Shown here in pieces: positions 1-9,451 of a stretch of DNA of 64,000 bases. This DNA comes from Ulvibacter antarcticus. Lineage in GTDB: Bacteria; Bacteroidota; Bacteroidia; Flavobacteriales; Flavobacteriaceae. The stretch spans positions 186,001-250,000 of the forward strand of contig NZ_REFC01000015.1 of assembly GCF_003688405.1 (NCBI RefSeq), in the 5' to 3' direction. Position 1 is the stretch's first letter; each line of letters starts with the position of its first letter. The notes beneath the pieces were generated by a model. The model was not told the DNA's origin. It searched no databases and saw nothing but the letters and a program-made list of their open reading frames with translations. Position numbers and translations under genes: made by a program.

Positions 1-24
1 AATATCTTTTTTTTCTGAAGTCAT
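1..24 (-). CDS. 5' end of a gene running off the window (8 codons)
   Basis: An ATG at 22-24 on the minus strand opens a frame reading M-T-S-E-K-K-D-I to the window edge. An exact TAnnTTTG box (32-39) lies just upstream at a leaderless-like distance common in Flavobacteria. Too little is present to name a product; that this is a real start is inferred from the promoter box and the open frame. Confidence 0.35.
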
Positions 25-31
25 TATGCTG

Positions 32-39
32 CAAAAATA
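32..39 (-). promoter_or_regulatory. Bacteroidota -7 box (TATTTTTG)
   Basis: Minus-strand TATTTTTG matches the TAnnTTTG -7 consensus of Bacteroidota housekeeping sigma factor and ends 7 bases before the ATG at 24. No clear TTG -33 element was seen. Confidence 0.35.
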
Positions 40-92
40 CAGAATAAATATAGAAGTGTGTTGAATCGAAAAGGAAGCTTTAAATAAGATTT

Positions 93-1748
93 TTAACGCT
101 CTACCACAATCTTTTTAGTAATACTCGATTTGGATTCGTCGTCGACCAGATATAAGAAGTATACTCCTTCTGCGAAACTTTCGACTGAAATAGTATTCAT
201 AGTGTTGGACACTGAACCATCCATCAATTTTTGACCTACAAGATTAAATAAACTATATGAAAGATGAGGATACCTACTGTTAATCACTGTGATCTCTGTA
301 GAAGCCGGATTAGGATATATTTCCAGTTTTCCGATTTCATCAAACTCTTGCGTGTTAAGTATATTCTGCAATGTTCCTAAAGTGGTTTGCCCAGAATTTA
401 TTGGATCTAACCAATCCCGCAATCTTGTTTCGGGTGTTACTCCCGCATTCCATGATACGCCAAACCTTCCGTAGATATCATAATCATTATTATTTTCAAG
501 TCCGTCACAAAACGACTGCCCAGCATATAACTGACCAATAATTCTTCCATTTTGATCGAACAAGGGTGAACCTGAAGATCCACTTTCGGTCGTTCCTATT
601 TCCCAACCATCACCACTTCCAACAGATACTCCACCAATAAGCCATACTTCTGTACCATTCGCATTATCCTTTACAGCTCCTGAATCATCTCTGCAAATCT
701 TCATTATATCTCCATTTGGATGATGTATCCCAACTTCGAATTCTGGATTTGTATCCGTATGATCCCATCCGCCAAAAGAAATATCCCACGAAGATGGTAT
801 ATCATTATTCATAACAACCAGCGCAAAATCACTTAATTCATTATTCGCAAGTAGCGTTGAACCACTCATAGTGAAATTGCTCTGTAGATCCGCACTTGGT
901 TCCCCAGTAGCGCATTCCGGACTTGGGCTCATCCAATTAAAACGAACCGTCCACAATGACGGATCACTATTATCAAGACAGTGATTTGCAGTTAAAAGAA
1001 AAGGTGTTTTATCCTGATTTGTATTATTAACAAGTGCAGCCGAACATAAATAGCCATTACCTAGTGTGAGCAGCGCAACTGTTTTTTTGACGATATCTTT
1101 CTTAGAGTCGAAGTCATCTCCAATAGGACAATTTACATCATAATTGCAAGCCCCCGCATCGTTCATTCCTTTTTGTCCACCCACCAAATCCTGTACTCTA
1201 CCCAATCGATAACCATGAATAATGCTTCCAATTTGCAAACTGGCGCTCGCTGTAACATACTCGGGTTCAAAATACTCGATATAGATTAAATCACCGTTAA
1301 TATACCAGGATCCAATGTTACTGGAAACACTATTTTGAGCGTGTGAGAAAATTCTGGACACATCACTTCTATCGGCATTGTACATTTGCAGCCTGGCGCC
1401 TTCCGGTAAGTTGAAATCCTCAAAGTTGATACTTATGTTAATAGCCTCGGGTGATTTCACTGCGACTCTCCAAATACGACCTATATTCGGGATCTCAGAC
1501 CATTCGCCTGAAGTATTAAGATTGAACACAATTGGGCGTTCAATTCCATATCTCCATGGAAGACTTTTGTCCAAATCATTGATACTATCTTCGCGTATAA
1601 TAGCTTCTAGCTCTAAAGGAGGTAATTCTATAGGGGCAACATTCCTATTTAGTTGTGTATTCCAGCTCATAGGAGATTCCTCTCTATTCTGTGCGATACA
1701 GACGAGACCGGCAAAAAACAATATTGAAAAAAGTAATTTTATTTTCAT
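93..1748 (-). CDS. Secreted trypsin-like serine peptidase (lysyl-endopeptidase type) with T9SS sorting domain
   Basis: Exported peptidase of 551 residues. Residues 1-20 are a signal peptide ending in IAQ. The catalytic triad is visible as His256 (LLTANHCLDN), Asp307 (LSDFALVV) and Ser392 (ESGSSGSPLF), the arrangement seen in Achromobacter/Lysobacter lysyl endopeptidases; several cysteines (for example C235, C257, C352, C414) could form disulfides. Residues from about 473 form a type A C-terminal sorting domain (KLEIYPNPAS ... YFLYLVDD ... KKIVVER), the tag recognised by type IX secretion, so the product should cross the outer membrane or be attached to the surface. It stands alone, downstream of queA and separated from it by a terminator. 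Lys specificity is a family suggestion only; the specificity pocket was not verified. Confidence 0.88.
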   Translation of the reverse strand: MKIKLLFSILFFAGLVCIAQNREESPMSWNTQLNRNVAPIELPPLELEAIIREDSINDLDKSLPWRYGIERPIVFNLNTSGEWSEIPNIGRIWRVAVKSPEAINISINFEDFNLPEGARLQMYNADRSDVSRIFSHAQNSVSSNIGSWYINGDLIYIEYFEPEYVTASASLQIGSIIHGYRLGRVQDLVGGQKGMNDAGACNYDVNCPIGDDFDSKKDIVKKTVALLTLGNGYLCSAALVNNTNQDKTPFLLTANHCLDNSDPSLWTVRFNWMSPSPECATGEPSADLQSNFTMSGSTLLANNELSDFALVVMNNDIPSSWDISFGGWDHTDTNPEFEVGIHHPNGDIMKICRDDSGAVKDNANGTEVWLIGGVSVGSGDGWEIGTTESGSSGSPLFDQNGRIIGQLYAGQSFCDGLENNNDYDIYGRFGVSWNAGVTPETRLRDWLDPINSGQTTLGTLQNILNTQEFDEIGKLEIYPNPASTEITVINSRYPHLSYSLFNLVGQKLMDGSVSNTMNTISVESFAEGVYFLYLVDDESKSSITKKIVVER

Positions 1749-1821
1749 TTATACTGCACTATAGAATCTAAACAATCATACTAAAATAAGGCTTTAAATT
1801 GACATGAAGAAACTATTTGGC

Positions 1822-1857
1822 GCAAAACAAAAAGTCCCGATTGTACATCGGGACTTA
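1822..1857 (-). terminator. Rho-independent terminator after queA
   Basis: Perfect 10-bp stem AAGTCCCGAT (1832-1841) / ATCGGGACTT (1847-1856) with a 5-base loop, followed on the minus strand by TTTTTGTTTTG. It lies between the queA stop and the peptidase start. The stem core is shared with the hairpins at 12450-12476 and 28681-28708. Confidence 0.85.
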
Positions 1858-1879
1858 TATAGTATGTTTAGTTTCAATT

Positions 1880-2935
1880 TTATATGATTAACATGGCGTC
1901 ACCATAGGTATAGAACCTGTATTTTTCTTTGATCGCTTCTGCATATGCCTCTTTGATAAATTCATGCCCGGCAAAGGCAGCCACCATCATTAGCAATGTA
2001 GATTTTGGCGTATGAAAATTAGTGACCATAGCATTTGCGATGCTAAAATCGTAAGGTGGAAAAATAAACTTATTCGTCCAACCTGAGTATGCATTTAAAG
2101 TATGTCCTGAGGAAACCGAACTTTCCAACGCCCTCATAGCTGTAGTACCTACAGCACAAACACGTTTCTTTCTTTCAATACCTCTATTGATAATTTTTGC
2201 AGTTGGCTCATCAATAATCATTTCTTCCGAATCCATTTTATGCTTTGAAAGATCTTCAACCTCAACAGCGCTAAATGTTCCTAAACCAACGTGTAATGTT
2301 ACTTCAGCAAAATCAACTCCTTTAATTTCAAGGCGTTTCAACAAATGCTTAGAAAAGTGTAATCCGGCAGTAGGAGCAGCAACAGCACCTTCATTTTTAG
2401 CAAAAATGGTTTGGTAACGTTCTGCATCTTCCGGCTCTACATCTCTCTTAATATACTTAGGAAGTGGCGTTTCTCCAAGTTCAGTTAATTTACTTCTAAA
2501 CTCTTCGTAAGAACCGTCAAATAAAAATCTAAGTGTTCTTCCTCTTGACGTTGTATTATCGATCACCTCAGCTACTAAGGTTTCGTCTTCACCAAAATAA
2601 AGTTTATTTCCTATTCTAATTTTTCGTGCAGGGTCTACCAACACATCCCAAAGTCTGGTTTCAGAATTTAATTCACGCAATAAAAACACCTCGATTCTCG
2701 CTCCAGTTTTCTCCTTATTTCCAAACAATCTTGCAGGGAATACCTTCGTATTATTAAGTACCAACACATCGTCCTCCTCGAAATAATCGATTAGGTCCTT
2801 AAACATTTTGTGCTCAATTGTTTTTTCTTTGCGGTTAAGCACCATCAATCTAGACTCGTCCCTGTTATCTGCGGGATATTCTGCCAAAAGCTCTTCCGGC
2901 AAGTTAAATTGAAAATTAGAAAGTTTCATTCCCAT
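1880..2935 (-). CDS. queA: S-adenosylmethionine:tRNA ribosyltransferase-isomerase
   Basis: Transfers and isomerises the ribosyl moiety of SAM onto 7-aminomethyl-7-deazaguanine in tRNA, giving epoxyqueuosine. The full-length family pattern is visible: N-terminal [11 protein letters not shown] (12-22), ETPLPKYI (155-162), AAPTAGLHF (186-194) and VGLGTF (216-221). The length (351 aa) is normal. Two in-frame starts are close together (2935 and 2929); the second gives MKLSNF, which aligns better with the usual QueA N-terminus, but both are possible. It follows aroA but has its own exact -7 box (2965-2972), so it may be transcribed separately. Confidence 0.97.
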   Translation of the reverse strand: MGMKLSNFQFNLPEELLAEYPADNRDESRLMVLNRKEKTIEHKMFKDLIDYFEEDDVLVLNNTKVFPARLFGNKEKTGARIEVFLLRELNSETRLWDVLVDPARKIRIGNKLYFGEDETLVAEVIDNTTSRGRTLRFLFDGSYEEFRSKLTELGETPLPKYIKRDVEPEDAERYQTIFAKNEGAVAAPTAGLHFSKHLLKRLEIKGVDFAEVTLHVGLGTFSAVEVEDLSKHKMDSEEMIIDEPTAKIINRGIERKKRVCAVGTTAMRALESSVSSGHTLNAYSGWTNKFIFPPYDFSIANAMVTNFHTPKSTLLMMVAAFAGHEFIKEAYAEAIKEKYRFYTYGDAMLII

Positions 2936-2946
2936 AGTTCGTGTGT

Positions 2947-2972
2947 TATATTTGTAAAAGGTGGCAAATATA
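2947..2972 (-). promoter_or_regulatory. queA -7 box (TATATTTG) inside an inverted repeat
   Basis: Minus-strand TATATTTG at 2965-2972 fits TAnnTTTG; a CAA (TTG on minus) at 2994-2996, 21 bases away, could be the -33 element. The same 8-mer occurs in inverted orientation at 2947-2954, giving perfect arms around a 10-base spacer, so the site could also be a protein-binding palindrome. Confidence 0.5.
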
Positions 2973-3096
2973 CAATCTCAACATAGGGGTTGTCAAGTAA
3001 ATGACCATTTATTATTGAAAATACCCTAAGTATTATTAAAATAAGCTCTAATTCCTTGTAAAATCAATACACTCGCTGCTAATTCTGACGCCGTAT

Positions 3097-4368
3097 TTAA
3101 ACAAATTCTACGGTCAAACCCATTTTCTCCAGATCCTGATAGAAGCTAGGAAACGACTTAGTGACCACCATTGGGTCCTTGATTGCAATGGGAAAAAGCA
3201 ACGCTAATGGCGCGAAAGCCATAGCCATGCGATGATCCTGATAGGTATTTATGTGTATGTTTTTATCTTTATTTTTTGAAGTTATACTTTTATCGCCGGG
3301 ATGCAGTTCAATAGATTCTTCATCGATCGAAACTTCCGCACCAAACTTTCGCAATTCCGTCTCCAAGGCTTCCAAGCGATCTGTTTCTTTAATTTTCAAG
3401 GTATGAAGTCCGGTTAGCTTACAACCAATCCCCAATCCAAAACAACTTACTGCAATGGTCTGCGCTATATCCGGTGTAGCCGACAGATCTAAAGACAGAT
3501 AGTCTGGTAATTGGGTTTCGAAGCTTCGCAATGTGATTGATTTTTCTTCTATTCCTTCGGAAGAAGTACTGCTCTTAAAAACAGTCTCTACACCTAACAT
3601 TTCATAAATATCGACCAATGCGGCATCGCCCTGTAAACTCTTTTCAGAATAACTTGTCAAGGTCACCGAAGCTTTTTTTGATAATGCAATAAAGCTATAG
3701 AAATAAGAAGCCGAACTCCAATCGGATTCCACCACAAAAACAGTGTTAGTTTTCTTTCTTCCCGGCTTAATGACAATTTTATTTTCTGAAAAATTTGCTT
3801 CCACGCCTAATTGCTTAAGCAGGGAAATGGTCATGTTGATATAGGGGGTTGAAGTTACTTCTCCCTTTAAATCTATAGTTAATCCATTTTTCAAAGAAGG
3901 TGCAATAAGGGATAAGGCCGAAATATATTGACTACTTACATTTGCCTTTATAGAGACACTTGAGCCCTTAAGGTTCTTTCCCTTAATTCGCAAAGGCGGA
4001 AAACCTTCTTCATTCATATACTCGATATTCGCTCCTAGTTCACGAAGTGCGTCTACCAGTATTTTAACGGGGCGTTGTTGCATTCGCTCACTTCCGGTCA
4101 ATACAATTTCCGCTCCTTTTTTGGCTGCGAAATAGGCCGTTAAAAATCGCATCGCCGTTCCCGCGTGATGCACATCCACCATTCCTTCATCGATAGAAAG
4201 CCCTTGCTTTAATACAACTGTATCGTCACTTTCAGATAAGTTCTGAATTTTAATATCAGGAAATAGAGCCTGTAATAGCAGCAGTCTGTTCGACTCACTT
4301 TTGGAACCGGTTACACTTATTTTTTTAGTTGCTTCGGATATGTTTGTGCTTCTTAATAAAGCTTTCAT
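3097..4368 (-). CDS. aroA: 3-phosphoshikimate 1-carboxyvinyltransferase (EPSP synthase)
   Basis: Sixth step of the shikimate pathway: joins PEP to shikimate 3-phosphate. The 423-aa length is that of the family. Visible motifs are GSKSESNR (21-28, the PEP/S3P binding loop), HAGTAMRFLTAYF near residue 86, and DHRMAMAFAPLAL near the C-terminus. Its start overlaps the stop of the upstream small membrane-protein gene by 4 bases, indicating translational coupling. It ends the run that begins with pheA and DAHP synthase/chorismate mutase, so the cluster contains three aromatic-pathway genes interspersed with translation-quality and unknown genes. Confidence 0.97.
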   Translation of the reverse strand: MKALLRSTNISEATKKISVTGSKSESNRLLLLQALFPDIKIQNLSESDDTVVLKQGLSIDEGMVDVHHAGTAMRFLTAYFAAKKGAEIVLTGSERMQQRPVKILVDALRELGANIEYMNEEGFPPLRIKGKNLKGSSVSIKANVSSQYISALSLIAPSLKNGLTIDLKGEVTSTPYINMTISLLKQLGVEANFSENKIVIKPGRKKTNTVFVVESDWSSASYFYSFIALSKKASVTLTSYSEKSLQGDAALVDIYEMLGVETVFKSSTSSEGIEEKSITLRSFETQLPDYLSLDLSATPDIAQTIAVSCFGLGIGCKLTGLHTLKIKETDRLEALETELRKFGAEVSIDEESIELHPGDKSITSKNKDKNIHINTYQDHRMAMAFAPLALLFPIAIKDPMVVTKSFPSFYQDLEKMGLTVEFV

Positions 4369-4607
4369 TCTCTTGATTCTTTATCTTTCAGTTTTGCTCT
4401 GAATTTTCCGAAGGTCACAAAAAACCCATATGCAAATCCTGCTATTAGGACACCTGCAATAAACCGAATGGGATTCCCTTCAGAAAAAAAAGTACCTGAA
4501 AATCCACTTATAGCCCATTTTATAATAGTAAATACAACTGCAAATGCCAGTGCTAATGAGAGCACCGATTTCCAAAAACCTTTATATGAAATAACTTTCT
4601 GAAACAT
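4365..4607 (-). CDS. Small two-helix membrane protein of unknown function
   Basis: 80 residues with two hydrophobic segments, about residues 15-33 (VLSLALAFAVVFTIIKWAI) and about 47-69 (FIAGVLIAGFAYGFFVTFGKF), and a charged C-terminus rich in Lys/Glu/Asp. I do not recognise a family. It is tightly packed in the operon: its first base touches the stop of the mazG-like gene and its stop overlaps the aroA start by 4 bases. The packing and the good hydrophobic pattern argue that it is a real gene, but the sequence gives no function. Confidence 0.75.
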   Translation of the reverse strand: MFQKVISYKGFWKSVLSLALAFAVVFTIIKWAISGFSGTFFSEGNPIRFIAGVLIAGFAYGFFVTFGKFRAKLKDKESRE

Positions 4608-4933
4608 TATTTTAATTTTTTATTCTGATGATGACGATCATGGTCGCGCTTTGATTTGGCCTCAAGTTTTGCGTCGAAAGCCTTCTGTAGATCGATTCCT
4701 GTCTGATTAGCAAGACACAGCACTACAAAGACTACATCTGCAAGCTCTTCGCCTAAATCCTTGTTCTTATCACTCTCTTTCTCACTTTGCTCCCCATATC
4801 GCCTGGCAATAATACGTGCAACTTCTCCTACTTCCTCGGTGAGCTGCGCCATATTAGTGAGTTCATTGAAATAGCGAACACCATGTTCACTTATCCAATG
4901 ATCTACTGCTAATTGTGCATCTTTTAAGTTCAT
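4607..4933 (-). CDS. MazG-like nucleotide pyrophosphohydrolase
   Basis: All-alpha NTP pyrophosphohydrolase of 108 residues. The metal-binding signature is present: E33-E34-x2-E37 in TEEVGEVARI and E63-x2-D66 in GEELADVVFVV. Small single-domain MazG/iMazG proteins hydrolyse (d)NTPs, often non-canonical ones, to NMP and PPi; the substrate here is not known. A Lys/His-rich tail (KSKRDHDRHHQNKK) ends the protein. It sits in the operon 3 bases after the 676-aa DUF3857 protein. Confidence 0.85.
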   Translation of the reverse strand: MNLKDAQLAVDHWISEHGVRYFNELTNMAQLTEEVGEVARIIARRYGEQSEKESDKNKDLGEELADVVFVVLCLANQTGIDLQKAFDAKLEAKSKRDHDRHHQNKKLK

Positions 4934-4936
4934 AAT

Positions 4937-6967
4937 TTAAATTTTTGAAAGTACTACTTTTTCCTTTTCCTTTTCAATAAGCAGTTCAAAAAATTTCTTT
5001 AAACTCGCATATTCATCGGCGCCGATAAATGCTTCATTCACGGAATATTCAACAGACAGCTGCAATTTATCTCCATTATTACTTACCGCGTATCTATAAT
5101 TTAAAGCATTTCGTTCCAAACCGAAACTGGCACTTTCAGGAAGGGTTTCGACCTTGTAACCTTCCGGGATAGTAATGTTAATCATATATCTATCCTTTTT
5201 AGGATATTTAAAATCAACAGGATACTTTCGTTCATCTAGCTTAAACGGATTCTCCTCATTACCCATAAATAGTATAGGTGAAAAGTACAATTTATCTCCA
5301 ATTTTTTCTACTGCATCAAAGGTTTTAAAATCGTATGTTAGATTAACAGGTTGATATAATGTAGTTAAGTTTTCAAAATCTATATTCGACATTTCTGTTT
5401 CTCCAGCGTCTTCTTCAAGTGATTTACGTCTCTCTTCTGCATTTGCAAGTTCAAAGTTCGAGCGATATTTTTGTGACAAGTGGCCGGTAAATCGATTTTT
5501 CGATGAGCCTGCTGCCGACAAATCTTCAGAAATTACTGCATTCACCAATGTACTTCTCACAGCAGGATTTGTAGGCAAAAGAGAAACCCAGGTTGAACTT
5601 CCATCTTCTCTAATAATTCTTCCTTGCCAGTTCAAAAGCTTGGTCTCCAGAATATTTATTTCGTTCTTTTTGTTTGTAGCATCAAAAAGAATAACTTCAT
5701 TTTCTATTTCAACTCCTGCAATCACAAAATTAAATCCGCTTCTTGTTGGAAAAATAGGTATACCATTCTCCTTTGTACTAACTAGAATAGGGTTGGCATT
5801 TAAACCTGCGTAGCGAAACATAGCTGTGAGCATAAGATTAATTTCTGCAGCATTTCCTTTTCCTTCGTTATAAGCAGTTCGAAGACCGTCATTGGCAAAA
5901 ACACTATTAAATTTATTCCAATTCAACTTATTCTTCACATATTCAAAAATACGAAGCATTTTCTCGCTGTTGTCTGCTGCTCCAGTCAATAATTGATCTA
6001 TATCATCTTTAAAATACTGAGTTTTATTTAACTGCCCACCAAAAGAATCGGACTTGTAAATTGAAGTCGAAACTGCCTCCCAGGTAGTTGCGTAAGTTTC
6101 TAAACCGGCATTCGGAAACTGCACGTACGACAATTCCATTTTAATAGAAGCACTGTAATTATCCAAATTGCCAGAATATGGCTCCTCTTTCATAGCCGGA
6201 ACATTTTGCATAACTACCTTATAGATATTCTCACGAAACGTAATATTAGAATTCACAACTTTATGTGCTTCCGCCAAATCCTTCACACTTCCTGATCTAG
6301 TTCCCAGTTTATGAGAATATGACATGGATCGCTCTCTACCATCGTTTTGGATCTTAAATGGCATCCACCCCTTTTGATGCATTTTATAATTATAGTATTC
6401 TGGAGCAGCAAATTTGAAATTTAACTCATTTACAGGAATCGTTTCCTGAAATCTGTATTCATCCAACGAATTTATAAAAGGTGTTTTCTTGGTGTAGCGA
6501 AATTCAATTACACAACCCTCTTTTAAATCCGGCATAGTAAATTTCTTTACTTCCCAGTATTCATTGCGTTCCTCATCGAAGATACCGTCTCCTTTAAGTT
6601 TCACTTTTTCGACCTTTCCAGACGAATCTAAATAATAAGTATAGGCTTTTAGGTTCTGAATCTCCTCTTCATCTCCTCCACCACCTTGAAATAGGTTTAC
6701 TTTTTTGGTCGCCCAATCGAAGCCTTCTTTATTGTAAATTTTTATACGTTCAAAAACTTCTTCGACAATAAAAAACCCCCATTGTTGTGATTGTTCAAAA
6801 CGTGAATCGTACTCTCTGTAAAGTATAGCAGCATTCGCGTCGGGCTCAGTAGGATGTACTTTTTCTTCTAATTCTTCTTTGGAAACTTTTCCGAATTTAA
6901 AATTTTGTGATGTCGAAAATTGAACGGCACAAAAAACTAGTAAAAGTGTAAATATTTTATTTTTCAT
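4937..6967 (-). CDS. Exported DUF3857/transglutaminase-like protein, apparently catalytically dead
   Basis: 676 residues. Residues 1-20 form a signal peptide (ending STSQ). An N-terminal DUF3857-type beta region (about 45-260) is followed by a transglutaminase-fold region (about 330-440) and a C-terminal beta domain. In the core, where its neighbour has G-D-Cys-K-A-L, this protein has G-N-Ala373-A-E-I; the His position reads FNF (N413), and only the acidic residue (LFDAT, D429) remains. I therefore infer loss of the cysteine-protease-like activity and a binding or structural role. It lies 11 bases downstream of its paralogue, so the two probably act together in the periplasm or at the cell surface. 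Confidence 0.85.
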   Translation of the reverse strand: MKNKIFTLLLVFCAVQFSTSQNFKFGKVSKEELEEKVHPTEPDANAAILYREYDSRFEQSQQWGFFIVEEVFERIKIYNKEGFDWATKKVNLFQGGGGDEEEIQNLKAYTYYLDSSGKVEKVKLKGDGIFDEERNEYWEVKKFTMPDLKEGCVIEFRYTKKTPFINSLDEYRFQETIPVNELNFKFAAPEYYNYKMHQKGWMPFKIQNDGRERSMSYSHKLGTRSGSVKDLAEAHKVVNSNITFRENIYKVVMQNVPAMKEEPYSGNLDNYSASIKMELSYVQFPNAGLETYATTWEAVSTSIYKSDSFGGQLNKTQYFKDDIDQLLTGAADNSEKMLRIFEYVKNKLNWNKFNSVFANDGLRTAYNEGKGNAAEINLMLTAMFRYAGLNANPILVSTKENGIPIFPTRSGFNFVIAGVEIENEVILFDATNKKNEINILETKLLNWQGRIIREDGSSTWVSLLPTNPAVRSTLVNAVISEDLSAAGSSKNRFTGHLSQKYRSNFELANAEERRKSLEEDAGETEMSNIDFENLTTLYQPVNLTYDFKTFDAVEKIGDKLYFSPILFMGNEENPFKLDERKYPVDFKYPKKDRYMINITIPEGYKVETLPESASFGLERNALNYRYAVSNNGDKLQLSVEYSVNEAFIGADEYASLKKFFELLIEKEKEKVVLSKI

Positions 6968-6978
6968 ATTCTATTTGA

Positions 6979-8883
6979 TTAGCTGTTCTTTGGGGTTAAT
7001 AATACTTTAGTTTTATCGGCTTTAGCTATTTTTCTTCGGAAGGATCTATAGGTGTTATAAGCTTCAGGAGGAAAAGTACCTTTATTGATGATTACTGTTC
7101 TGCTATACTTAATTAGATTTTCTGAGACTATTTCAAAAGAGATACGATAGCTACCAAATTCGTTTTCCAGCACGATAGCTTCCGGAAGGGAATCCACCGC
7201 ATAATTTTGAGGAAATTTAATCTCAAAAATATCCACATCCATATAGCTTTCAGAAATAAACAACTCTTGCTTTCTATTTGAAATCCGCGGAGGTATATAT
7301 TGATTCTGATTAAAAACATTTGGGCAAAATAGCAAATCGTCACCCATCGAAGTTGCGTAGTTGGTAGCTTTAACTTTCACTTCTTCTGTGAAAACAATGT
7401 TTGTACGATCGTTAACAATAGTAGTGTTTTCAATATTTAGCCCATTTACATAACTCCATCTTCTCTTGTATGAAACGTCAAGTTCATCGACAGTTTCTTT
7501 TTCCAGGGAATATTTATCTTCATACTGAAGCCCCTTAGATACTACCTTTATTGTCGCATTGATACTTCCATCGGTATTCAAACTAATATTTCCTGAATTT
7601 TCCTGTAAGCTCTCGGCAGCTTCATATTTTTTGGTATGAACTATCTTACCGCCTTCCGGAGTAATTATTAACACATCTCTATCGTCGATATGATTACCTC
7701 CAAAACCAAATGGCGTATCCTGACTTGTACATTCTAACCAAATGATATCGTCTCCTTCAGGAATACCTAGGATGGCATGATCTCCCTGAATAGAAGAAAA
7801 ATCCTTAGTTATATCCATTTCTTGTTCTCCAGTATACAAAATCGTATAGTAAGAAGGGACACCTACTACTTCGAGTAATGCTCTTGTGTAATTTGAAAGC
7901 GCTTTACAATCTCCGTAGCTCAATTGATCCACTTCCGAAGCAAGCATAGGTTTCCAGCCCCCAATGCCAATTTGAACACTGATATAACGCACCTTTTCTT
8001 GTAAATACTGATACACCTTCCTTGCCTTTCCAATATTGGTGGTTTCCCCCTCCACCAGATTCTTGATTTTAGCAACAGTTCCTGGAGGTAACTCATTAAC
8101 ATCAGACAAAAGACTCTGTTGCATCCAATTCCCAAATTCCTTCCAATCTTTTGCGTATCCTAACACCCCTTTTAAGTAGAATTTGTTGAGAGAAAATTTT
8201 GCAATTGGAGCAATATTACTGAAAGACTTGCTGTGGTCTTCATACTGGATGGCGGGAATATTTTCCGCTTCAAACACAAATTGATTCGGACTTTCAGTTA
8301 TCGATATATTATATCCTTCAAAGTTTTTAGCCATATATCTTGGCTTATTTGCAGGATCAAAGCTTAGTTTAAACACACTTTTTTTTGTGCTGGTAGCATA
8401 ATTAGCTGCTGGTTTCCACCATTCAATGAAAGCAGTATTTGAAGTTTCAATTTTCGAGTTGAACACCAACGTATAAGGATAAGATGAAGGCGTATAATCC
8501 AGATATAAAGCACGTGACTCACTGTATAATGTAGATCCATCAACGGCACTTACATCGTGGAAATCTTTTTTTCTGAAATGTTCGATTTCTTTTCCGAAGG
8601 CATCATAAACATAAACATTGGCAGCGCTTATTTTGGTGAAATTATCATAGTATAAAACCGTATCTGTATGAAAATCACCTCTTTTATTCAATACCGAAAC
8701 CTCCCTATGCGAAGTGACAACCATTTTTCCGTCTTTAGAAACATCCACATCAATGAGTTCGTACAACAAGACACTATTTGCTTGTTTCGATAAATTCACT
8801 GGTATAGATGCAACCGAAAAATCTGATTGTGAGTAGGTTATAGCGCTTGTAAATAACAGCACCAGCATTGTAATTCTTTGCAT
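6979..8883 (-). CDS. Exported DUF3857 and transglutaminase-domain protein
   Basis: About 634 residues from the preferred start at 8883, which gives a normal signal peptide MQRITMLVLLFTSAITYSQ; a longer frame reaches 8919 but adds a hydrophilic 12-residue prefix. DUF3857 occupies about residues 30-240 and the transglutaminase core about 270-400. Catalytic-type residues are present: Cys326 (SYGDCKAL), His369 (GDHAIL) and acidic Glu384 (IWLECTSQ). It may cleave or cross-link peptides in the periplasm, but no substrate is known. The next gene downstream is a diverged paralogue lacking the Cys and His. Confidence 0.88.
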   Translation of the reverse strand: MQRITMLVLLFTSAITYSQSDFSVASIPVNLSKQANSVLLYELIDVDVSKDGKMVVTSHREVSVLNKRGDFHTDTVLYYDNFTKISAANVYVYDAFGKEIEHFRKKDFHDVSAVDGSTLYSESRALYLDYTPSSYPYTLVFNSKIETSNTAFIEWWKPAANYATSTKKSVFKLSFDPANKPRYMAKNFEGYNISITESPNQFVFEAENIPAIQYEDHSKSFSNIAPIAKFSLNKFYLKGVLGYAKDWKEFGNWMQQSLLSDVNELPPGTVAKIKNLVEGETTNIGKARKVYQYLQEKVRYISVQIGIGGWKPMLASEVDQLSYGDCKALSNYTRALLEVVGVPSYYTILYTGEQEMDITKDFSSIQGDHAILGIPEGDDIIWLECTSQDTPFGFGGNHIDDRDVLIITPEGGKIVHTKKYEAAESLQENSGNISLNTDGSINATIKVVSKGLQYEDKYSLEKETVDELDVSYKRRWSYVNGLNIENTTIVNDRTNIVFTEEVKVKATNYATSMGDDLLFCPNVFNQNQYIPPRISNRKQELFISESYMDVDIFEIKFPQNYAVDSLPEAIVLENEFGSYRISFEIVSENLIKYSRTVIINKGTFPPEAYNTYRSFRRKIAKADKTKVLLTPKNS

Positions 8884-8950
8884 AAGTATATTTTGGAGCG
8901 GGAGAATTTCGTGCCACAATATAATAAGATAAATTAATCTACAAAAAATA

Positions 8951-9403
8951 TTATTCCCGGCTTTGAGAATCGATTGAAATGGTCACAGGTCCGTCATTAA
9001 TTAACGCCACATCCATCATGGCACCAAACTCACCTGTTTGCACCTTTTTACACATTTCCTTTTCTAATTGTTGCACAAAAGATTGGTACAGCGGAATCGC
9101 AATTTCCGGTCTTGCCGCTTTAATAAATGAAGGCCGATTACCCTTTTTTGTACTCGCATGCAAAGTAAATTGGCTTACAACTATAGCATCACCATCGCAA
9201 TCTAATATCGAATTGTTCATGGCATCATTTTCATCTCCAAAGACCCGCAGTTTTGATATTTTCGCGGCAAGCCATTCGACATCCAATTGACTGTCTGAAG
9301 GCTCAATCCCCAAAAGAATAAGAAATCCCTTACCTATCGAAGACACAATTTTGCCATCAATAGTAACCGAGGCTTCCTTAACTCTTTGCAGTACAACTCT
9401 CAT
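8951..9403 (-). CDS. dtd: D-aminoacyl-tRNA deacylase
   Basis: Hydrolyses D-aminoacyl-tRNA (and glycyl-tRNA-Ala), protecting translation from mischarging. 150 aa, the standard length. The two cross-dimer active-site motifs are intact: SQFTL (77-81) and GPVT (138-141, the Gly-cisPro motif). It lies 48 bases after rsgA and 67 bases before the preferred start of the transglutaminase-like gene. Confidence 0.96.
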   Translation of the reverse strand: MRVVLQRVKEASVTIDGKIVSSIGKGFLILLGIEPSDSQLDVEWLAAKISKLRVFGDENDAMNNSILDCDGDAIVVSQFTLHASTKKGNRPSFIKAARPEIAIPLYQSFVQQLEKEMCKKVQTGEFGAMMDVALINDGPVTISIDSQSRE

Positions 9404-9451
9404 GGTTTTATTTTTTACTTCGGAAGTGGACGAAGGTGGTCACAATAGTGC

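Noticed and set aside
1378-1764. 128-residue plus-strand ORF opposite the peptidase gene
   Set aside because: It is antisense to a well-supported coding frame, has no recognisable motif and no promoter box; a shadow frame.
8884-8919. Longer start for the transglutaminase-like protein
   Set aside because: It would bury the signal peptide behind 12 hydrophilic residues; the internal Met gives a normal exported N-terminus.
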